From: Pleurodeles waltl
Lineage: Eukaryota > Chordata > Amphibia > Caudata > Salamandridae
Reading direction: 5' to 3'
DNA length: 64,000 nt
NCBI RefSeq assembly: GCF_031143425.1
Contig: NC_090451.1
Location: 347,208,339-347,272,338, forward strand
Of the stretch, positions 55,846 to 64,000 are shown piece after piece (positions within the stretch are counted from its first letter, which is position 1; the number at the start of each line of letters is the position of its first letter). The position numbers and the translations under genes are program-made. The notes below the pieces were generated by a model that was given only the letters and a program-made list of their open reading frames with translations, was not told where the DNA came from and ran no database searches.

Positions 55846-56990
55846 TGCTTGTGAAGCACTCTGGGCACAAAGCCCCCTCCAGAACCAGTGGAGATTCACA
55901 TCCACTACCTCAGTCCCTGGCAGGATGAAGCACTCTGGGCACAAAGCACCCCCAGAAACAGTAGAGAAAGGCATCCACTACCCCATTCCTTGGCAGGATG
56001 AAGCACTCTGGGCATCAAGCCCCCTCCAGAACCAGTGGAGATTCACATCCACTAACTCAGTCCTTGGCAGGATGAAGCACTCTGGGCACAAAGCCCCCTC
56101 CAGATCAGTGGAGATTCACATCCACTATCTCAGTCCTTGTCAGGATGAAGCACTCTGGATACAAAGCCCCCTCCAGAACCAGTGGAGAAAGACATCCACT
56201 ACCTCAGTCCTTGGCAGTATGAAGCACTCTGGGCACAGAGCCCCGTCCAGAACCAGGGGAGATTCACATCCACTACCTCAGTGCTTGGCAGGATGAAGCA
56301 CTCTGGGCACAAAGCCCCCTCCAGAGCCAGTGGAGAAAGACATGCACTACCTCAGTCCTTGGTAGCACTCTGGGCACCAAGCCCCCCCCAGAACCAGTGG
56401 AGAAAGGCATCCACTACCCCAGTCCTTGGCAGGATGAAGCACTCTGGGCACCAAGCCCCCTCCAGAGCCAGTGGAGAAAGACATCCACTACCTCAGTCCT
56501 TGGCAGCACTCTGTGCTCCAAGCCCCCTCCAGAACCAGTGGAGAAAGGCATCCACTACCTCAGTCCTTGGCAGGATGAAGCACTCTGGGCACAAAGCCCC
56601 CTCCAAAGCCAGTGGGGATTCACCTCCACTATCTCAGTCCTTGGCAGGATGAAGCACTCTGGGCACAAAGCCCCCTCCAGAACCAGTGGAGAAAGACATC
56701 CACTACCTCAGTCCTTGGCAGGATGAAGCACTCTGGGCACAAAGCCCCCTCCAGAACCAGTGGAGATTCACATCCACTACCTCAGTCCTTGACAAGATGA
56801 AGCACTCTGGGCACAAAGCCCCCTCCAGAACCAGTGGAGAAAGACATCCACTACCTCAGTCCTTAACAGGATGAAGCACTCTGGGCACAAAGCCCCCTCC
56901 AGAACCAGTGGAGAAAGGCATTCACTACCCCAGTCCTTAGCAGGATGAAGTACTCTGAGCACAAAGCCCCCTCCAGAACCAGTGGAGACT
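55846..56990. repeat. Minisatellite, 74-bp unit, about 16 copies
   Basis: The unit contains GATGAAGCACTCTGGGCACA, then AAGCCCCCTCCAGAACCAGT, GGAGA, a TTCACATCCACT/AAGACATCCACT variant, and ACCTCAGTCCTTGGCAG. Starts near 55852, 55926, 55999, 56073, 56146, 56220, 56294 and so on; spacing 73-74. Two units (near 56360 and 56506) share the same 8-bp loss around CAGGATGA. Two subtypes (GATTCACATCC and GAAAGACATCC) are interspersed. It lies in the presumed first intron of Harbinger copy C. Confidence 0.95.
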
Positions 56991-56999
56991 GTTATCCAC

Positions 57000-57310
57000 T
57001 TGAGAGACTGTGGCTTTGCACTCCCCAGGATAAAGCAGTGGGAAAACCACCTACTGGAGAGACTTGAGAGACTGTGGCTTGGCACTCCCAGGATAAAGCA
57101 GTGGGCAACCCACCGACTGGAGAGACTTGAGAAACTGTGGCTTTGCACTCCCCAGGATAAAGCAGTGGGCAAAACACCCACTGGAGAGACTTGAGAGACT
57201 GTGGCTTTGCACTCCCCAGGATAAAGCAGTGGGCAAACCACCCACTGGAGAGACTTGTGAGACTGTGGCTTTGCACTCCCAAGGACCAATCAGTGGGCAT
57301 GGAACCCCCT
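57000..57310. repeat. Minisatellite, 64-bp unit, 5 copies
   Basis: CTGTGGCTTTGCACTCCC recurs at 57008, 57072, 57135, 57199 and 57263, followed by AGGATAAAGCAGTGGG and CACTGGAGAGACTTGAGA. It begins where the 74-bp array ends but has an unrelated unit. Confidence 0.93.
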
Positions 57311-57746
57311 CATGGAGCAGTGGCGTCGTCCGTTCATCCGGATGCGGTGCCTCCCCTCCCCCTGAGGTGCCTGTTTATTTTCCATCTGATGCCCCTGCAG
57401 TGTTCTCTCCGTTTCAAGTCAGGTATCTTGTGTGGGCTTCGCCCATGTATTTTGGGACACTGATCCATGGACAATGATTTCATTAATATACGGACTTGTG
57501 TAGTTGGTGTACATATTTGTATATACTGATTTTTGAATTTGCCCTATCTGATATTTAATTGATTACCCTCATTACAATCATTTCCTTTTGTCCTTGCGTT
57601 CTTCCAGGGGGTGACGGTGTGTATCTGTAATGTTGTTGGATCAGTTTGTGTGTATGGTGTTGTGGGCGAGGGTGGGGGTGTTGCGTGTGTGTGTCACTCT
57701 CTTTTCCCTCCCCCCTCCCCTGTGTACTAGGTGCAGTAGTCACTGT
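57311..57746. other. Intron of Harbinger copy C, 5' part
   Basis: Non-coding, with a GTGTGTGT-rich patch near 57645-57695. Confidence 0.35.
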
Positions 57747-57826
57747 GGTCGTCGTCGGCATCTTTGCTGATCCTGATACAAGAGGAGGTAGACCAGCATG
57801 GGCAGGACCTGTAGTTCGGGCTCCAT
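57747..57826 (-). pseudogene. Harbinger transposase exon 1 (copy C)
   Basis: MEPELQVLPMLVYLLLYQDQ followed by QRCRRR and two bases, open, matching exon 1 of copy B in length (within one codon) and pattern (M-x-PEL-x-V...QxQQR-basic). The sequence after the exon is ACAGTG where a GT donor is expected. It lies about 325 bp inside the element end, a normal place for a 5' exon. Confidence 0.55.
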
Positions 57827-57934
57827 GGCGTCCTGGTTGTTCGTAAAGTGTCGAAAGGTGAGTGGTTTCCGTTCCAAGTCCTGTTTCTGCCATGCTTTTG
57901 ATGGCGTTAGTACTGCCCCGGAAAAGGTGGCGGA

Positions 57935-58152
57935 TAGGTGTGTTGTAGTACAGTGGGCGGAACCTTGTGTTCCGCCTGTCTGTTGGCGGTGACCGCCACG
58001 GTGTTTGTTTCTACCGCCGTGGCGGTTAGTGTTAAAGTGGCTGTCTATGTTGGCGGTTTCCACCATGATCGTGATTCCATTTTTTTTTCCACCGGCCTGT
58101 TGGCGGTATTACCGCTGCATTGACACTGACTGCCAGGGTTGTAATGAGGGCC
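57935..58152. repeat. Terminal and subterminal region of Harbinger copy C
   Basis: Several GGCGGT/ACCGCC words (CTGTTGGCGGT near 57980 and 58090) and the terminal GCCAGGGTTGTAATGAGGGCC.. stretch, matching the MITE ends at 44911, 49795 and 50520. Confidence 0.7.
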
Positions 58153-58155
58153 TAA

Positions 58156-59158
58156 TTGTTGTAACAATCAGGAGGATGTTAAAACCTGTTCTAAATGGTA
58201 TTGGTATTGCTATAGCAATCCATGTACTGTGAAAGTGAGTAGAAGTGATTTGGTGTGAGTCTGTGTGTGTGTATGCGTGTATACCTATTTATTGATATAT
58301 GTCTGAATACATTGGTGTGACACACAATGCTGGGTTTCCCAAGGGTTGGGCTTCTTCTGCGCCATATGCCGATTTATTCTCAATCAATTGCCTGCTGACA
58401 CAAATGGTCATCAACATGCTGTGGACCTATAATAAAAGACTGAGAAAAACCTACGTTGTTGTATGTGACATCAACTAGGTAATACAACAATATACATTAT
58501 ATGCAAAATTGGAATTTTAACCATGACTTCCCTTTTATTGGTATGTACATTGGGCATCAACTTATTAATTAATTAGAGTGCAGGTGTATAAATACATGCT
58601 TGTTGGAGATTAAAATAAAGCAGAAATATATATTTTGTGTCATAGTGTTCTTTCTTTACACTGAAAAAGAAATAGGTCCATGAGACTTAGTACTGTTATA
58701 GGAAAATCTTTAAAGCTGGAATTGTTAACAGGTAATGAAGCTTATGACAGATGGCATTCGGCTATTCAGTTAGTCAAGATATGGAATGATTGGATTAACA
58801 TCTCAGACATGCAAACGTACTTCTAATTGGCAGAAATGCCGTAGCCTGGGGCCTAATTTCTAGAATTTTTAAATACTACTGTAATGCTTATTATCTTAGT
58901 GTGTTGATGTCCCTTAAAACCCGCTATTCTGAGCTTTCGCGGACAGGGGTGCTAGGAATGTTCAGTCTTTCCATAAAGTATTGTATAAAGAGACAGGTGT
59001 TCTGCGATCTTGATGTAAGAAACATATCTGCTTCACTTATTCACTTAATAATAAGCTGTTTTACTCAGCGCTTGTTTAGAGAAATTTTCACATTTTATAG
59101 AGCTACAGGTAACAGGGTCAACCTAAAAGGACTGATTTCGTCACTCTCAGGGAAAAAC
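58156..59158. other. Unassigned DNA
   Basis: AT-rich with a GTGTGTGT run near 58262. No supported coding frame. Confidence 0.3.
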
Positions 59159-59161
59159 TAA

Positions 59162-60011
59162 GAGCCATATTTAGACTTGTTTTGTGCTGAATTTGTGTCA
59201 TTTGTTTTACGCAAAGTCAGTGCAAAACTAACTCCATATTTATACATTGACGCTCGACCTGTCTAGCACCAAATTTATGGAGTTGAAGTCATTTTTGGGA
59301 AGTGGAAATCTACTTGCGTCAATGAGATGCAAAGTAGGTGTTTCTGTGCAAATAATGACTCTATGGCCTTAGCGCCATATTCATCCCCTGTGCTAAAATC
59401 ACACACAGGAGGGGGAAGGGGTCAAAAAATGGTGCAAAGCTTGTTTGGGTCAGTGCAGGCGTTAGGGGAGCTGTGGGCCTATTTCCATGGTGAAACACCA
59501 TGGAATAAGCCCACAGGTGCCCTCCCCAGGTCCCAGGGACACTCCCACCCACACCAGAGGGACAGTGGAGGATGGGGCACCCCATCCCAGGTAAGTATAG
59601 GTAAGTACAGGTAAATATTTTATTTTATTTTTTAAGTGCCATTGGGGGCCCTGCGATGGGTCCCCTACAAGGCACTGGGTACAATGGCTATGCCCAGGGG
59701 ACCTTGGTCCATGGTGCTGGCCATTGGGGTGGTGGGCATGAGTCATGTGGTATGGATGGCTTTGCGTCAGAAAATTACTCTAACCTGCATAACCTTTTTT
59801 GGTGCAAAACCCCCATCTTCCATACCACCAGCCCCACCAAAGTAACGTCCTTTTTTTTTTTTTTTACGCTAGCCTACCCTTTGCACCGGCTTGCACCATT
59901 ATATAAATATGGTGCCTGGCTGGTACACAGAAATGGTGCAAATTGGTGCTAAACTTTTTGGTGCAAAACTGCATTAGTGCAGTTTTGCACCAGAAAGTAT
60001 AAACCAGGGCC
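59162..60011. mobile_element. Harbinger-like MITE, 850 bp, relative of 18187-19121
   Basis: Left end GAGCCATATTTAGACT, reversed right end GGCCCTGGTTTATACT; TAA at 59159-59161 and 60012-60014. The right arm (GCATTAGTGCAGTTTTGCAC) parallels GCGTTAGCGCAGTTTAGCGT of the other element with CpG replaced by TpG/CpA. Internal AGGTAAGT repeats (59590-59615) also match (18638-18652). An older copy of a related family. Confidence 0.75.
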
Positions 60012-60014
60012 TAA

Positions 60015-62146
60015 AATTAACAAGCATTGGCAAAACCAATAGGCCTGGCTTTCACATGTTAAAACATTCAAACACAAGAATGCCCAGCTGCTGAGGTGCT
60101 ATTAATAGTGATATTGATTATCGGGATAGGGGTATGGTTGTGGTGGGAATATTGGTGTGGTTAATGGTGGTAATACTGATGGTGGTGATAATGTTAATGG
60201 AGGTTTTGTTTGTGGTGGTCGTGATGGTCTTATGTGTCATGTCTGTATAGTGATTAAAGTGATGGTCTGAATGATGGTGGTAGTAACATCTCACATTAAG
60301 ATCCTGAAAAATGCCTCCAGCATGAAAGCTATACAAGAAGATTTTCTTTCTTTATAATATGAATTTATGAGACAAACAATTGAAAGTATGATTGCTGAGT
60401 GACTTTTTCAGAAGTAAAAAAATGTCCCTCAAGCAGTGGAATGGAAGGTTTCCCAAGGAGGCTAGACCACATAATTTTCAGTGTGCATTAATTGTTCTGA
60501 TGAGTGTATGAAGTCAATAAAATAATGTTAGTAAATGCGGATAAGCTAGCACTGTGTTGAAAGATATACCTAATATTTGCTACTTTTAATTGTCTATTTC
60601 TTCAACACATTCCTAGGGACACCCATTTTTTAAGTATGGTACAGGCAAATTTACTTTTGTGTTTCGGCACAATACACAGAGACTCACCCCTCATCATTAA
60701 AGGGTTTCTGTGGGTCAGCTCCCTTCAGCCATTGTTTTGAAGCAGTGTCAATCATGTCCATGGCTTGAATCAACCCATAGGGAGTATATTGGCCTCAATG
60801 TCATGCTGTGGTCAACCCAAGTTCAACGGCCCGTGTTCTCAATCCACAGTACCAGTATTGCTCTGATATATAAATATTATGCATCCTTCACTAAAAAATC
60901 TATGCCATCTGACTCTCCTCCTGAAGACAATGCACTATATACAGTGTGATGCAAGCTATCATTAAAACGCTTAATAATTCAATTAATAGACAATAGCATG
61001 TTTTACTATTAGGATATGGGAGTTAAATTTAACCTAAAACATTAAACATATTCAAAGGAAAAAGACAAAAAAATATTACTGCAATTTGATTCATTTACTA
61101 ATGCTGGTAAAATTCTAAGGTAAAGTTTACATGAACTTGAAAATAATATTTTTTGACATCACATTTAATTGAAAAATCCCATTACATATATATGAGTCAT
61201 AACTCAAGAGATTTCAAGTCTTCTGTTAGTGTAATTAATACTCGAAAAACAAAGTTCAGCAGTCAGCAATCACATAACAAGCCTGCAAATAGCCAACATG
61301 TGTTTCACAGCTGTTCTTCCCCTTCTTCAGGGGTGCAGGAAACACAATCATAAAAATATTTTAGAGTACTCATCAATCATTTATAACCACCAATATGTAC
61401 ATGCAATGTACTAACACTTGACTGTAACATATTCAACTGCCATTTCCCCATCAGTAAATAAAATCCAGTATGTACATAAATTCATTGACCTCCTAAATGC
61501 AGCTCCTTTATCTATATACAATATGAATCTAAGCAACAACAAAAATGACATTCAAAAGAAGTGGAAATAAGATTTTCAGAGACTCAAAAGGCATTCTCAA
61601 CTGTTAGACCAAGGGTTATGGGCAGAGTAGAAATCCAAGGTATTTATATTGCAATCATGTCCATAACATATAATATATCCTTTGCTATTACTTCCAATAC
61701 CCCCTAAAGAAATATGGAAGTATAGTCAAAATTCCCCCAGTTGAACTTACCTAATTCAAATCACATCTGGTTAATATCAAAATAGAACTGTTGTTGATCA
61801 CTTTCCCAAGTGTTAAATCCCAAGTTGTGCAGATCAGCCAATAGAAATTAACCATTATCCTAATCAAATATGCTCATCTATAAATTAAAACAGCAAATAA
61901 TTACAAAAATCCAGTGATTACCCGTTTATTTATTGAAAGAGATTCCACCTAAAGCCACCATATAACCCAATCTTACCCATAGTATCCACTTTTTTTTCTC
62001 ATAATGCCATCAAAAAACACATTTCCTCATCCAATATTAATTTGTGCACCATATCCTTAAAAATACTGGGGTCCTCCCCATGGAGGGGCAGAAACATAAT
62101 TACACAAACAAAAATTTAACAAGTAAAAAAAAACGTTTTATCCAAA
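60015..62146. other. AT-rich unassigned DNA
   Basis: A TGGTGATAAT-type simple-repeat patch lies at 60115-60280. No supported gene. Confidence 0.35.
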
Positions 62147-62470
62147 TTAGAAAGTATCTTTAATTAAATCCATAATGTAAAAGAATCCTAATGTTTATAG
62201 GCAATTTTCATCATCACCCTTAATTAAATTGTCCATTCGGTTATCATACAATAACATTCAACATATGTAATAAAGTTCTAATATTTGTCTGGAATTCTCA
62301 TCATCACCCTTAATAAAATTGTCCATTCAGTCCTCACACAGTAACAATCAACGTATGTAGAATGTTATTGTATAGAGTCCGAATGGACAATTTAATTAAG
62401 GGTGATGATGAGAATTCAGGATAAATGTTAGGATTCGATTACATTATGGATATAACTAAAGGTAATTTCA
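62147..62470. repeat. Direct plus inverted repeat, about 105-bp arms
   Basis: The core TCATCATCACCCTTAATTAA occurs at 62208 and, slightly changed, at 62298 (90 bp apart), and inverted at about 62390-62412 (TTAATTAAGGGTGATGATGA). The first and the inverted copy pair over roughly 100 bp, giving a long hairpin. Confidence 0.75.
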
Positions 62471-64000
62471 AATCTTGAAAAGTAGGTTATCCCCAATAAA
62501 GGCAGTATATTAATGCATTTTAATCAAATAGTAATTTGAATTGCGATCTAGATAAGTATGTAAATACACTATAAGGGTAGCCAGGTCTTATTTTTGTAAA
62601 GACAATCTGTTTTTGTATGCATACACATGCTATTTGCAAAGCAGAACACTTGAATGAAAATTAGATTGCACTGCTCTTACACAGTTTTTAAAATTTGCAT
62701 CTTACTTCAAGTAAGTGTTGGCTCAAAAATTAGCTGGGGCTGATTGTAATGCTGCAAGATGCTTTTTCAAAATGACTTCAACTTATTATTATGAGAGGCA
62801 CTCAATTCATATGCTAGGGGCTAATATCTGGCCTTTCTGCCCCTCCTGTCATACCCTGGACTCACAATGATTAGGGTCCCTGGTCCAACAAATATGCACT
62901 CCTTAAAACTCATAAGAATTAGTACCGACAGTCCCTTGAGTCTATCTCAGTCTCCCCATTCTTTGACCATGACCATTGCCCCCAATCCGTCTCTATTTCC
63001 AAATTCTATAGCCTTTACCAATATCCTGCTTCCTAGGTTCCTGCCCCTGATGACTGCTATACTATGGACTTCAACACCTAAACCACAGAGTTGTTGAAAG
63101 TCTCCTTTCTAGAGTAACATACAGGATATTGCATGTTACGCTTCTTTTCAATTGTGGGACCATTGCTTTTTCTTTGATTTTTCCAGAGTCTTGTCACTTC
63201 TGTGGGTGTTCCACATGAGTTTAAATTTCCATGGATATATCTCAAAACTTAATTAATAGATTTCTGTGATGTCAGAGTGAGAGATGTCCTGAAATGGAGG
63301 CCCTAGATCAATCCAGGAGGTGCCATCCAGGAAAGACCTTTGTCTAGGATTCAGAATCCAACAACCAAAGATGATGAAGGAAATGTAGGAAATGTTAGGT
63401 TTCTAGGTTCGTATATGGGGTAACTAAATTAAACAAGTAAATAATGAAACAAGAGAACATTGAGAAAAAAAGACAGAAATTTTTAATTTTCAAGATAAAG
63501 TTTGCTTTGTGGCTAATACTCTGGCCAGAGAGGTAATCCGGATAAACAAAATGTAGCAGTAACACACTGACATTTTTTTAAGAAAAAAGTATTGGAAGAG
63601 CTTTCTTGAGATAAGTTAAAGGACTAACCTTGATGTGGAACTGTCCGGATAAGGCCTATTAAGCCTCATATTAAGTAACAATTAACACTATTTGGGCCTA
63701 ACAGTAAAACAGCATTTAAGTGACCAAGAAAAATGCAGACAGGAGAAAACAAGGATCACCTAGAAACCAAAATCAGATCAAATACCCTCACTTTTCTCTC
63801 TCTTTCCCCAAACTACCCCCCCCGAATTGGCATTCAAGTATCACATGGCTCTAGTGGCAGGTGGCTGAGGTAAGACAGGGAACTAGAGGAATAATCAACA
63901 CTTCAGTAGTGGCTAGTGAAGAATTGCAGGTTACCACTTTTTTGCTACAAACACAAGCCCATGTGTAGGCATGATGTTTGGATGAGTTCTGAGAAGTTTA
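62471..64000. other. Unassigned DNA to the end of the window
   Basis: Mostly AT-rich. Short open frames (for example 62867-63097, plus) have no recognisable family. No repeat boundary found. Confidence 0.3.

Larger units (their letters stand above)
54546..58152 (-). mobile_element. Harbinger copy C, one end only (GGCCCTCATT family)
   Basis: The right end, reversed, is GGCCCTCATTACAACCCTGG with CCGCCAACAG-type subterminal motifs, next to TAA (58153-58155). Inside come transposase exon 1 on minus (57826-57747), two minisatellites, and a Ser/Pro/Lys-rich frame on plus (54546-55339) in the place where copies A and B carry Myb-A. Everything beyond 54546 is missing. Taken as one element by order and strand; the link of the plus-strand frame to Myb-A is an inference. 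Confidence 0.55.

Noticed and set aside
55846..57310. CRISPR-like array
   Set aside because: The units are contiguous tandem repeats with no unique spacers, and the context is vertebrate transposon DNA.

Overview
The window looks like intergenic DNA from a very large vertebrate genome, most probably a salamander or newt. This rests on three things: dense nested transposons, PIF/Harbinger elements with introns, and several repeat families that I recall from transcripts of the newt Pleurodeles waltl. That last point is memory, not a search. There is no bacterial, organellar or CRISPR content. I found no complete host gene. The only candidate host exon is an orphan 160-base open stretch at 16125-16284 (minus strand).

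Layout. 1-4400: decayed Harbinger copy A, with the end of a Myb-like gene, the transposase on minus, and a second Myb-like gene on plus. 4690-14640: one L1-type LINE on minus, interrupted by a hAT-like element (6395-7235, carrying 5S-rRNA-like hairpins), a 2.75-kb LTR (9357-12111, itself holding a MITE) and an L2/CR1-type LINE tail. 15323-19121: two MITEs around the orphan exon. 20882-29980: Harbinger copy B, split by a 2740-bp solo LTR with a perfect 5-bp target duplication. 30000-34800: older repeats and an ATT/AAT microsatellite. 34835-36865: a hAT element. 38100-42800: MITEs, a small hAT and a second L1. 43759-45403: two MITEs. 45966-49449: a young, nearly intact two-gene Harbinger. 49795-51046: two MITEs. 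51050-54545: an LTR remnant and tandem repeats. 54546-58152: one end of Harbinger copy C with two minisatellites. 59162-60011: a MITE. The rest is AT-rich unassigned DNA.

How the genes work together. Harbinger elements move by a DDE transposase helped by a Myb/SANT DNA-binding partner. The element at 45966-49449 has this standard pair, tail to tail with 45 bases between the two stop codons. Its Myb gene is open across a two-exon 409-residue frame. Its transposase has only one 1-base deletion and one stop codon. Copies A, B and C belong to another family, with GGCCCTCATT ends. There the transposase seems to start with a tiny first exon, and a Myb-like gene (Myb-A) lies antisense inside the long first intron. 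A second, different Myb-like gene (Myb-B) lies antisense downstream. Several MITEs with the same ends look like non-autonomous relatives.
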